Part shown: piece by piece, positions 26,489-35,495 of the stretch | Numbering within the stretch: position 1 is the stretch's first letter | Layout: each line of letters starts with the position of its first letter | Assembly: GCF_004769575.1 (NCBI RefSeq) | Contig: NZ_RQGA01000003.1 | Location: forward strand, 806,001-870,000 | Length of the DNA: 64,000 nt | Reading direction: 5' to 3' | Source of the DNA: Leptospira perdikensis | GTDB taxonomy: Bacteria > Spirochaetota > Leptospiria > Leptospirales > Leptospiraceae | Program-made: the position numbers and the translations under genes | Notes under the pieces: generated by a model | The model's database searches: none | Seen by the model: only the letters and a program-made list of their open reading frames with translations | Told to the model about the DNA's origin: nothing

Positions 26489-28362
26489 TCGGAATGAAGC
26501 ATTTCCCATTCCTCCATTTTGTAAAGAATTTCCGCTTCTATCTTTTGGATTTCTTCAGATATTTTTTGAAGTTCCGTATGATCATTTGCGAATGTACTCA
26601 ATTTGGTTTCAAGTTCTTGTTTGGAAGATTCTAGTTTGGCAATCTCCGACTCTAATTTGGATAGTTTCTTTTGGTCTTGTTTGGATTTTTGTGGTTTGTC
26701 CGAAACTGTTGTCATTTGCGGAACTTCTTTTGGTTTTGGGGAACTTTGTTCGTTTTCTAATTCTAAAGAATCGGTTTCCAAGAAGGAAGAAAAGGTCCCT
26801 ATGTAATGATCCAGTTTTCCTTCTTTTCGAAAAATGAGAAGGCTTTCTGCCGTACGATCGAGAAAGTAACGATCGTGAGAAACAATCACAACGGTGCCGG
26901 GGAATTCATCTAAAAAGGATTCTAAAACAGAAAGGGTCTGGATATCCAAATCGTTTGTTGGTTCATCTAAAATTAGAAAGTTTGGACCTGTCATTAGGAT
27001 CTGAACGAGGAAAAGGCGGCGTCTTTCACCTCCAGATAGTTTGGCGATGGGTGTGTATTGTAATTTTCCATCAAAAAGAAACCTTTCCAACATTTTTGAG
27101 GCAGAAATTTTTTCTCCTGATTCGGTTTCGATCATTTCGCCGGCAACATCTTTGATATAATCTAATACATTTCTTTCTAGTGGAAGTTCGGAACTGGTTT
27201 GATCAAAATATCCTACCTTCGTGTTCATCCCTGGTTTGATAAATCCACTATCAGGTGTAATGCGACCTGCCATCAAATTCAAAAGTGTGGACTTCCCAAT
27301 TCCGTTTGGTCCAATGATACCGAGTCTTTCTTTGGCTTTGAAAGTATATGTGAAATCATTGATGAGCAGTCGATCGGCGATTCCTTTTTTCAAATTATGA
27401 ATTTCTAAAATGGTTTTCCCTTGGCGTTTGGCAGCAACACTCAGTTCTAAATCTTTTTGTATTTCTCGTTTTTCTCTATTTTGGAGGTCACTTGCACGAT
27501 CAATCCTAGCTTTTTGTTTTGTGGATCGTGCTTTGGGTTGGCGTTTCAACCACTTCACTTCTTGTTTTAGAAATTGTTTGATTTTATCTTCTTGTTTCTG
27601 GAGGGTTTCTTCTCTTTCCACTTTTCGTTCTAAATAAATGGAATAGTTCCCTTCATAAACAAAATGACTGCCGCGATCCAGTTCCAAAATTTTAGTTACA
27701 ATTCGATCTAAAAAATAACGATCGTGGGTGATGAGGAGGATGGCTTTGTCAAGTCCTGCTAAATAATCTTCTAACCATAAAATGGATTTTACATCTAAAT
27801 GGTTTGTTGGCTCATCCAAAATGAGTAAATTACTTTCATCAATGAGTGATTTTGCGAGTTCTACTTTTTTAAGCATCCCACCCGACAACTCAGACATTTT
27901 TCTTTCTAACTTTTCAACACCTAACTCTTTTAATATGGACTTAACCTGTTGTTCGTAGTCCCATGCGGACAGTCTGTCCATTTCTTGGGAAATTTCTGTA
28001 AACTCATCATCTAGTCCTTCTTCTCCTTCACTCATTCGTTCGCAAATGTCTTCGTAACGGCGAATGGTTTTGACGAGTTTGTTATCTCCCTTATAAATAT
28101 GGTCGAGGATAGTTTCGTTTTGATCAAAGACGGGATTTTGGTCGAGGATAGAAATTTTAAGATTATTGTTTTTAATGATTTGCCCGGAATCCGTTTCTTC
28201 TTTTCCAAGAAGGGCACGGAGTAGGGTGGATTTACCAGATCCATTGATACCAACGATGGCAAGTTTTTCTCCTTCACTGATAGAGAAATCAAGGTTTGAA
28301 AAAAGTTTTTTTTCGCCGATGGTTTTGGAAAGTTTGGAAACAGAGACTAGCACAATGTCCAT
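26485..28362 (-). CDS. uup: ABC-F family ATPase, Uup-like
   Basis: 625 residues with two ABC domains and no membrane segments. Walker A motifs are GINGSGKST (about residue 40) and GPNGIGKST (about 353). The signatures LSGGMLKKVELA and LSGGERRRLFLV precede LILDEPTNHLD and LILDEPTNDLD. A charged interdomain arm (WLKRQPKARSTKQKARIDRA) and a C-terminal coiled coil place it with Uup, which acts on ribosomes or branched DNA intermediates. It overlaps the downstream phosphatase gene by 4 bp. Confidence 0.85.
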   Translation of the reverse strand: MDIVLVSVSKLSKTIGEKKLFSNLDFSISEGEKLAIVGINGSGKSTLLRALLGKEETDSGQIIKNNNLKISILDQNPVFDQNETILDHIYKGDNKLVKTIRRYEDICERMSEGEEGLDDEFTEISQEMDRLSAWDYEQQVKSILKELGVEKLERKMSELSGGMLKKVELAKSLIDESNLLILDEPTNHLDVKSILWLEDYLAGLDKAILLITHDRYFLDRIVTKILELDRGSHFVYEGNYSIYLERKVEREETLQKQEDKIKQFLKQEVKWLKRQPKARSTKQKARIDRASDLQNREKREIQKDLELSVAAKRQGKTILEIHNLKKGIADRLLINDFTYTFKAKERLGIIGPNGIGKSTLLNLMAGRITPDSGFIKPGMNTKVGYFDQTSSELPLERNVLDYIKDVAGEMIETESGEKISASKMLERFLFDGKLQYTPIAKLSGGERRRLFLVQILMTGPNFLILDEPTNDLDIQTLSVLESFLDEFPGTVVIVSHDRYFLDRTAESLLIFRKEGKLDHYIGTFSSFLETDSLELENEQSSPKPKEVPQMTTVSDKPQKSKQDQKKLSKLESEIAKLESSKQELETKLSTFANDHTELQKISEEIQKIEAEILYKMEEWEMLHSE

Positions 28363-28504
28363 GAGATGGAAATGGGGTCATTCGGACAATCTCATTCAAT
28401 ATTTTGTCATGAATGTACATCTGATTTATCAACTTTGATTTGGTTTTCGTTCTCCCAACAATTTTGCGAATTCTCTCATTTTCACAATCCCAGTTAGTAG
28501 GTAT

Positions 28505-29371
28505 ATGTTATCAAACGGACAAGATGAATTATATACTTCCATACTAAATCGCCAATCCATTCCGGAATCCGTGGTGGGAGGAAAACAAGTAGCAATTCGT
28601 TTTTTAGAAGAATTGTTTTCCATTCTTTTTTCTGGATACCATTCTGAACGTAACTTCACTTCCAAAGAGCAAATTATGGACCAATTGGAACTCTTTCGAA
28701 TTCGTTGGAAGAACTTACTCGAACCTTATGCAACTTATGCGGATAAAGAACTGGGTCGTATTGTTGCGTTAGATGATATTTTACATAACTTTGTTGCCAA
28801 ACTTCCTGGGTTATACCAATGGATGTGGGAAGATGCAGAAGCTGCTTTTTTAGGAGATCCTGCGGCAGAAAGTATCCATGAAGTGATTCTCGCCTATTCA
28901 GGGTTTTACGCTGGTGCAGTACACAGAGTTGCCAATTATTTTTTTAAGTCGTCTTTGCCTATTTTTCCAAAACTTTTGTCGGGTGTGGCTCATGAGGCAA
29001 CTGGAATTGACATCCATCCTGGTGCGGAAATTGGAAGAGCCTTTTTTATGGATCATGGAACAGGGATTGTGATCGGAGAAACTACACAAATTGCTGATAA
29101 TGTAAAGATATATCAGGGTGTGACTCTGGGAGCTTTGTCGGTAAACAAGTCTTTGGCGAAACAAAAACGCCATCCAACAATTGAAGAGGGTGTTGTGATT
29201 TATGCAGGAGCCACCATCCTCGGTGGAGAAACGGTGATTGGGAAACAATCCATTATCGGAGGGAATGCTTGGATTACCCAAAGCATTCCTCCATATTCCG
29301 TTGTGTATCAGAAATCAGAAGTGCGAGTTAGAAGTTCGAATGAAATCCAAGGTTTGGATTTCACCATTTGA
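28505..29371 (+). CDS. cysE: Serine O-acetyltransferase
   Basis: 288 residues. A helical N-terminal half is followed by the left-handed beta-helix: GIDIHPGAEIG, FMDHGTGIVIGET (catalytic His and Asp) and KIYQGVTLGALS, then RHPTIEEGVVIYAGATILGG. It makes O-acetylserine, the direct acceptor of sulfide in cysteine synthesis. It is convergent with the cysteine desulfurase gene, leaving one base between the stops. Serine acetyltransferases are commonly found beside family 2A encapsulins, which fits this location. Confidence 0.9.
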   Translation: MLSNGQDELYTSILNRQSIPESVVGGKQVAIRFLEELFSILFSGYHSERNFTSKEQIMDQLELFRIRWKNLLEPYATYADKELGRIVALDDILHNFVAKLPGLYQWMWEDAEAAFLGDPAAESIHEVILAYSGFYAGAVHRVANYFFKSSLPIFPKLLSGVAHEATGIDIHPGAEIGRAFFMDHGTGIVIGETTQIADNVKIYQGVTLGALSVNKSLAKQKRHPTIEEGVVIYAGATILGGETVIGKQSIIGGNAWITQSIPPYSVVYQKSEVRVRSSNEIQGLDFTI

Positions 29372-29372
29372 A

Positions 29373-30896
29373 CTAAATTCCGATTCGATTCTGACTTCCT
29401 AAGCCGTACAACACTCGGATGAGTGCATCAATGTCTTCACAAGAATTGTAAAAAGCAAGGGAAGGTCGCACTGTTGATTCCAATCCAAATCTTCTTAAGA
29501 TTGGTTGGGCACAGTGGTGACCGGCACGCACAGCAATTCCTTCTTCCGCTAATTTTTTTCCAATCTCTTCTGTTTTGAATCCATCAATGACAAAGGATAA
29601 CACACCCGCTTTGTCTTTGGCTGTTCCAATCAGACGTAGACCTGGAACCTTTAACAATTCTTTGGTGCCATATTCCAATAGATCGTGTTCGAAGGCTGAA
29701 ATTTGTTTCATTCCAAATCGGTTCAGATATTCGATAGCAGCTCCAAGGCCTACAGCGTCGGCGATGTTTCCAGTTCCTGCTTCAAAACGGAACGGTGCTT
29801 CTTGGAAGGTAGTGTGATCAAAGTTGACATCTTTAATCATATTCCCTCCGCCTTGCCAAGGAGGTAAACTGTCGAGAATGGATTTTTTTCCATAAACCAC
29901 ACCAATGCCAGTCGGAGCAAAAAGTTTGTGACCACTAAAAACAAAGAAGTCGCAATCAATCTCCTGAACATTCACTGGCATATGTGATACGGACTGAGCT
30001 CCATCCACAATCACAAGGGCTCCTACTTTATGAGCAGACTTTGTCATCTCCTCTACGGGAACCACGGTTCCTAAAGCATTCGAAACTTGTGTGATGGATA
30101 CAATTTTTGTTTTGGAGTTTAACAAACGTTCGTATTCACTTAGAATGATTTGTCCTGAATCATCTACGGGAGCCACTCGTAACTTTGCGCCTTTTTTAGC
30201 ACAGACCATTTGCCAAGGAACAATGTTTGCGTGGTGTTCCAAATGAGTGATGAGTATTTCATCACCCGATTGGATGTGTTTGTCAGATAAAATATTGGAA
30301 AGGAGATTGATTCCTTCTGTGGTTCCTCTGACAAAAACAATTTCTTCAACGCTCCCGGCTCCAATAAACCCTTGGACAAGTGACCTTGCTTTTTCATAAG
30401 CATCGGTGGATCTTGCCGCCAGAGTATGGGCTGCACGATGGATATTGGAATTCTCATGTAGATAAAAATGAGATAATCTTTCTATCACCGAAGTTGGTTT
30501 TTGTGTGGTAGCTGCATTGTCGAGCCAAACCAAAGGTTTCCCATTGACTGTTTCGGTTAGGATCGGAAAATCTCTTCTTGCGGATGCGAGGTTCCCACCA
30601 CCTGACTGAGGTAAACCGATACTTGGAAAAGACTGAAAATCAGAATAAGAAAAGCCTGTATCTGTTAATTTTAAGTCTTCTAAATAAGGTAAGGACTCTT
30701 TTGGTAAATTTTGCGAAGGTAAGGCATTTGATGGAAAACTCGCTGTAGGAACGTTACTTCCACCAAACGATTGCAAAACTCCAAACATTTCCTTCGCCAT
30801 TTTTTCTAATGTTTTTTCATCAGGAAACTGAGAAGGAGAACCATTGATGAACGAGTCCGGTTTTAATTTTAAAAAACTCGGATCATTTGTATTCAT
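29373..30896 (-). CDS. Encapsulated cysteine desulfurase (SufS type) with N-terminal cargo-loading extension
   Basis: About 507 residues, some 100 longer than ordinary SufS. Residues 1 to ~105 are a Pro/Ser/Phe-rich, largely disordered extension with short hydrophobic patches (TLEKMAKEMFGVL, then GFSYSDFQSFP), as expected for the cargo-loading domain of desulfurases packed in family 2A encapsulins. The SufS core follows: LDNAATTQKP, HLEHHANIVPW, PLP lysine in FSGHKLFAPTG (about 322), and the persulfide cysteine in GHHCAQP (about 459). It converts cysteine to alanine with enzyme-bound sulfur. ATG 30896 has GGGAA seven bases upstream and overlaps the shell gene by 14 bp. Confidence 0.9.
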   Translation of the reverse strand: MNTNDPSFLKLKPDSFINGSPSQFPDEKTLEKMAKEMFGVLQSFGGSNVPTASFPSNALPSQNLPKESLPYLEDLKLTDTGFSYSDFQSFPSIGLPQSGGGNLASARRDFPILTETVNGKPLVWLDNAATTQKPTSVIERLSHFYLHENSNIHRAAHTLAARSTDAYEKARSLVQGFIGAGSVEEIVFVRGTTEGINLLSNILSDKHIQSGDEILITHLEHHANIVPWQMVCAKKGAKLRVAPVDDSGQIILSEYERLLNSKTKIVSITQVSNALGTVVPVEEMTKSAHKVGALVIVDGAQSVSHMPVNVQEIDCDFFVFSGHKLFAPTGIGVVYGKKSILDSLPPWQGGGNMIKDVNFDHTTFQEAPFRFEAGTGNIADAVGLGAAIEYLNRFGMKQISAFEHDLLEYGTKELLKVPGLRLIGTAKDKAGVLSFVIDGFKTEEIGKKLAEEGIAVRAGHHCAQPILRRFGLESTVRPSLAFYNSCEDIDALIRVLYGLGSQNRIGI

Positions 30897-31818
30897 AATA
30901 ATTTCCCACATCTACATTGTCGAGTGCAGCAATCGCATCGTCAGTGAGTATGGCTGCTGAGCAGTAGAGTGAAATCAAATAGGATCCAATTGCTGATCGA
31001 TTAATTCCCATAAAACGAACAGAAAGTCCCGGAGTTTGTTCCCCTGGCAGGTTGGATTGGTATAAACCTACAACCCCTTGTTTTTTTTCACCAACTCTTA
31101 AGAGTAAGATACTAGAAGTTCCTGCCGCAGACTTTGGATTTGTTTCACCATTCACAAGAAGTTTATCCGTAGGAATGAGTGGAAGTCCTCTCCAGGTTAG
31201 AAATTGTGCACCAAACAGAGTTACGGTGGCCGGTGGAACACCTCTTCTTGTACATTCACGACCAAAAGCAGCAATCGCTAGTGGGTGTGCTAAAAAGAAA
31301 GATGGTTCTTTCCAAACTTTTGTGATTAAATCATCTAAATCATCAGGAGTAGGAGGTCCTTTTCTTGTGTTAATTCTTTGATGAGCCGGAACGTTTTTTA
31401 ATAATCCATAATCTTCATTATTGATGAGTTCCAATTCTTGTTTTTCTTTTACACTTTCAATGGCAAGTCTCAGTTGTTCATTGATTTGTTCATGTGGGGA
31501 ACTGTATAAATCAGAAACTCTGGTTTGTACATCAAGGATTGTAGAAATTAAACTAAGAGTGTATTCACGAGGTTTTTCTTCATAGTTAACAAAAGTTTCT
31601 GGAAGTTCTTGTTCTCCCTTTTGTCCACAAAGTACATCCACTTGTGAATTGGATTTGACTCGGTTGACTCGGAGAACCCCTGCCTCTAAAGGTTTCCAAT
31701 CAAGTAACCTAACTAAAAAACGTGGAGTGATTGCACCGTATTGTGCATTTGTTTTTACCGTATTTGCCAGTTGGCGTGCGGCTAAATCTCCCAAAGCGTG
31801 TTGGGTTTGTTCTGCCAT
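30883..31818 (-). CDS. Family 2A encapsulin shell protein (SrpI-like)
   Basis: 311 residues, matching along its length the family 2A (SrpI-type) encapsulin with HK97 phage-capsid fold: LAARQLANTVKT, ITPRFLVRLLDWKPLEAGVLRVN, ELPETFVNYEEKPREY, DLYSSPHEQI, FFLAHPLAIAAFGRECTRRGVPP, FLTWRGLPLIP, GLYQSNLPGEQ and AILTDDAIAALDNVDVG. Such proteins assemble into icosahedral compartments holding a cysteine desulfurase; here that enzyme is the next gene, overlapping by 14 bp. No cyclic-nucleotide domain insertion is present, which excludes family 2B. The start ATG has AGAGGT six bases upstream. A promoter is not clear in the 138-bp gap before it. Confidence 0.93.
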   Translation of the reverse strand: MAEQTQHALGDLAARQLANTVKTNAQYGAITPRFLVRLLDWKPLEAGVLRVNRVKSNSQVDVLCGQKGEQELPETFVNYEEKPREYTLSLISTILDVQTRVSDLYSSPHEQINEQLRLAIESVKEKQELELINNEDYGLLKNVPAHQRINTRKGPPTPDDLDDLITKVWKEPSFFLAHPLAIAAFGRECTRRGVPPATVTLFGAQFLTWRGLPLIPTDKLLVNGETNPKSAAGTSSILLLRVGEKKQGVVGLYQSNLPGEQTPGLSVRFMGINRSAIGSYLISLYCSAAILTDDAIAALDNVDVGNYYEYK

Positions 31819-31956
31819 AAATGACCTCTTTTTCGGAAATGGATCTTTAATGGTTGAATCACCACTACAGACCGAATACGAGAATCAATGGCTGTTATGA
31901 AAATAGGATTAAGTTTTGTGTGATATATTGTACAAATCGTCCATCTGACTAGCGGA

Positions 31957-34900
31957 TTATTCGATTTGTAGCCAATGTTTCATTTTTTCCGCTATGGTTT
32001 TTAATACAACAGGTTTGGAAATATAATCGTTCATTCCACAATCGAGACAACGTTCTTCTTCACCTGACAGAGTACCGGCGGTGAGGGCAATGATAGGGAC
32101 AAGTTTACCATTTTCTAGTTTCCGGATGGCTTTTGTCGCATCATAACCATTCATTTCTGGCATTTGTACATCCATAAATACCAATTGTGGTTCTGTTTGG
32201 ATAAAGTTTTCTACGGCCAAAGACCCGTTCGCTGCTTCAATAATAATGGTTCCAGGTAAAGATTTTTGAACAATCGCTTTGGTTAACATCATGTTTACTG
32301 GATTGTCTTCAACAATCATTACCTTGATTTTCTCATTGGTTTGGATTGGGTGTACCGGTTCGTAATTTGATGTGGCAACTTCTGTAGTGTTACCGGAAAT
32401 CAATTTGTCCAAACTTTCATAAAGAATGTTGGTTTGGATGGGTTTTAGTAAGACGGATTGTATGCCGATTTTTTGTGCTCTTTCATAGATACCTTCTTCA
32501 TTGGAAGAAGTGTGTAGTGAGAAAAATGGTTTCTTAAAGTGTTTCGTTTCTGCCGTTTTTGAAAGGGTCTCAAAAAAATCGAGGCCACTCATTTCAGGCA
32601 TATTAAAATCTGAGATGACTACATCGTAAAAAATTCCGGAATTGATTGCATCCAATGCTTTTTTGGGAGATCGAAAACTAGTTACTTCAATTCCTTTATG
32701 GGATAACATTTCTTCGATCACAAATAAGTTGGTTTCGTTATCATCCAATACCATCACTTTTTTGATTTTGTTTAGTTCTGGTTCTATATTTCTTTCATTG
32801 TCAGCAAGAGTTAGGATTTTGAAAAAGAAACGGGACCCTTTGTCTCGTTCCGATTCTAATTCCATTTTTGAATCAAATAGGTTTAGTAATTTGCTAGATA
32901 TAGACAATCCTAAGCCGGTACCACCAAACTGACGTGTGGTGGATGTATCTGCTTGTGAAAAAACTTCGAAAATTTTATCTTTATTTTCTGGACTGATACC
33001 AATTCCAGTATCAATTACCTCAAATAAAAGTAGATATTCATTATTTCCCTTTGGTTCTGCAGAAATCTTGATTTGGATTTCACCTTTTAAGGTAAATTTT
33101 AAAGCATTACCAATTAAATTCAAAAGAATCTGCCTAAGTCGCAAAGAGTCTACAAATATGTTTCTTGGAACTTTTGGTGAAATATTGAGAATGAGCTCGA
33201 GTCCCTTTTCGTATGCTTTGTGTTTTACGATTTCTGCAATTTGATGGAGTAAGTCGTAAATGTTGATTCTCTCTTTATAGAGTTCCATCTTTCCTGATTC
33301 TATTTTTGAAAAATCTAATATATCGTTGATAAGATCCAGAAGGGAATTTGCCGAAAGATATACGGTTTCCATATATTTTTTCTGAACTTGGTTAAGATCA
33401 GTTCGCAGTAAAAGATCAGAAAAACCAATCACACCATTGAGTGGAGTTCGAATTTCGTGACTCATATTGGCGAGAAAATCTGATTTTGCTTGAGAGGCTT
33501 TTTCTGCATTTTCACGTGCCACGATAAGAGCTTGTTCAAGTAACTTTCGTTCTGTGATGTCGGTATGAGTCCCAATCATTCGAAGGGGTTTTTTATCTTC
33601 TGTCCATTCTGTGACTTTCCCTCGGTCTAAAATCCATTTATAAGTTCCGTCTTTACACAACATTCTGTGTTCATTGACGTAAACATTGGTTTTTCCATTA
33701 AAATGTTTCTCTAAAGCGGAAAAGTAATTTGGTTTGTCTTCTGGATGAACTCTTGATTCCCATTCGGATACATCTGCACCAATTTCTTCGTCAGAATAAC
33801 CCAACATATTTTTCCATTGGTTGGAAAAGAAAACTTTGTTTGTTTGAGAATTCCAATCCCAAATACCATCTCCCGAACCCTCCAAAGCAAATTGCCAACG
33901 GCTTTCACTGGCACGTAACGCTTCTTCGGTGGCTTTATGGGCTGATATATCAATTCCAATTCCTAAATAACCAGTAATTTCACCTTTTTTGTTTTTGGTT
34001 GCAGTAGCAACCAGTTGGACGGGAAATTTGCTTTTGTCTTTTCGAACATAAGTCCATTCGTTAGAATCATATTCACCTAACTGTGCTTTGTATACAAAAG
34101 TTTCAAAGCCAGAAATGGGAACTCCAAATTTATTGGAAAGAACATTTGCTCGAGTTTGTATTTCTTCTGGTATGTGGAAAATGTCCGGAGAAGTTTTGCC
34201 AACAACTTCCTCGGCTTTGTATTGTAAATGGTACTCGGCACCTTTATTGAAATGGGTGATGATTCCATTCGTGTCTGTCCCTATGATGGTTACATGTGTT
34301 GTGGCATCAAGAATGGTTTCTAAATTGGCGAGAGCTTCTTCTCGTTGTAAATCTAAATGAACACTTCTTGTAATGTCTTGGAAACTTCCAAATACTCGAA
34401 TGCATATCCCATCTTTAAATACAGAATGCCCGATGGTTCTTACCCATTTGAATTTTCCAGTAACTGTTTTTATCTGTAAAACTAAATCGTAGGAGGTTCC
34501 ATTGGTTGCGGCTTCGTTAAAAGCAGATAATAAATGATTTCGATCTGATTCAATAGGGTAAAATTCAAAAGCTGTATTTAGTTCAGGGATATAGTCATCA
34601 GCTACTTCGTGGATTCGTTTTGTTTCTTTTGCCCAATATAATGTGTGATTGACCAAATCAACATCCCAGGCTCCCACGTTTGCTGCTGCGTTGGTTTCTT
34701 CAAAGAGAAGTTTGACCCTTGTTAATTCATCTCGTTGTTTAAGAATTTCTAATTCTTTATCCTTTCTGCCGGTGATATCAATGAGGTAAGAAATTTTTTC
34801 AGTGGGGAGGGAACTGAAATAACTAACAACACTATAATCGGAAACGTAAATATAGGTTCCGTCCTGTTTTTTGAATCTGTATTCTCTTTGGTAGGTACGT

Positions 34901-35451
34901 GATTTGTTTTTGATTTGTTCTCTTTCGTCTAGATGTGCTTTTTCAATATCATCTGGATGGATGAGGTCATCTGGTTTCAACATCCCTTTTTTAAAATCGC
35001 CAGTTTGATAACCTAGGTTGAGAGAAACGTTGGGAGATACATAAGTAGTTAAAAACTCAGAATCAAATTTAAATCGAAAGATTACATAAGGACCACTATC
35101 TAAAATTACATTTTCTATACTAAAATTAGGTTCTCCACGTAGAATCACACCGGGTGTATTTTTAGATTCCAAATACCTTCCTGAGATCCGAAAGGGATTT
35201 CCAAGAAGGCTTGTTGTGAATTGAAACGGAGTCCTTCTTGCTAATGTTTCTTGGCAAAGGTTGGTGAGGATGAGGGCATCTCTTGGAATGATGTGTAGGT
35301 CATTGATATGTTTTCCCGTAGAAATGGAATCAGGTGGCAGGTAGAGATTGGGAGAAGTGCGGGAAAATTGAATTTCTAAGAAGGGATCTACATAGATTAA
35401 AAATTCGTCAAAACTCTCCACAATGGACTGGTAGTTGAAACTTTCTGCCAT
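31957..35451 (-). CDS. Hybrid sensor histidine kinase with PAS domains and two receivers
   Basis: 1164 residues, no membrane segment, so probably cytoplasmic. Four or so PAS domains lie between about 100 and 640. The HisKA phosphoacceptor is in [13 protein letters not shown] (about 662), and the ATPase shows DTGIGI and GGTGLGLSI. Two receiver domains follow: VLDDNETN...[11 protein letters not shown] (Asp near 950) and IVEDNPVN...[11 protein letters not shown] (Asp near 1092), ending at [10 protein letters not shown]. It is a phosphorelay kinase with multiple input modules. No partner regulator is adjacent. The ATG lies 7 bases after an aagtgacataa motif. Confidence 0.9.
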   Translation of the reverse strand: MAESFNYQSIVESFDEFLIYVDPFLEIQFSRTSPNLYLPPDSISTGKHINDLHIIPRDALILTNLCQETLARRTPFQFTTSLLGNPFRISGRYLESKNTPGVILRGEPNFSIENVILDSGPYVIFRFKFDSEFLTTYVSPNVSLNLGYQTGDFKKGMLKPDDLIHPDDIEKAHLDEREQIKNKSRTYQREYRFKKQDGTYIYVSDYSVVSYFSSLPTEKISYLIDITGRKDKELEILKQRDELTRVKLLFEETNAAANVGAWDVDLVNHTLYWAKETKRIHEVADDYIPELNTAFEFYPIESDRNHLLSAFNEAATNGTSYDLVLQIKTVTGKFKWVRTIGHSVFKDGICIRVFGSFQDITRSVHLDLQREEALANLETILDATTHVTIIGTDTNGIITHFNKGAEYHLQYKAEEVVGKTSPDIFHIPEEIQTRANVLSNKFGVPISGFETFVYKAQLGEYDSNEWTYVRKDKSKFPVQLVATATKNKKGEITGYLGIGIDISAHKATEEALRASESRWQFALEGSGDGIWDWNSQTNKVFFSNQWKNMLGYSDEEIGADVSEWESRVHPEDKPNYFSALEKHFNGKTNVYVNEHRMLCKDGTYKWILDRGKVTEWTEDKKPLRMIGTHTDITERKLLEQALIVARENAEKASQAKSDFLANMSHEIRTPLNGVIGFSDLLLRTDLNQVQKKYMETVYLSANSLLDLINDILDFSKIESGKMELYKERINIYDLLHQIAEIVKHKAYEKGLELILNISPKVPRNIFVDSLRLRQILLNLIGNALKFTLKGEIQIKISAEPKGNNEYLLLFEVIDTGIGISPENKDKIFEVFSQADTSTTRQFGGTGLGLSISSKLLNLFDSKMELESERDKGSRFFFKILTLADNERNIEPELNKIKKVMVLDDNETNLFVIEEMLSHKGIEVTSFRSPKKALDAINSGIFYDVVISDFNMPEMSGLDFFETLSKTAETKHFKKPFFSLHTSSNEEGIYERAQKIGIQSVLLKPIQTNILYESLDKLISGNTTEVATSNYEPVHPIQTNEKIKVMIVEDNPVNMMLTKAIVQKSLPGTIIIEAANGSLAVENFIQTEPQLVFMDVQMPEMNGYDATKAIRKLENGKLVPIIALTAGTLSGEEERCLDCGMNDYISKPVVLKTIAEKMKHWLQIE

Positions 35452-35495
35452 GAATTGTTATGTCACTTGACCAAAAGGATTGGTCCTAAAGAATA

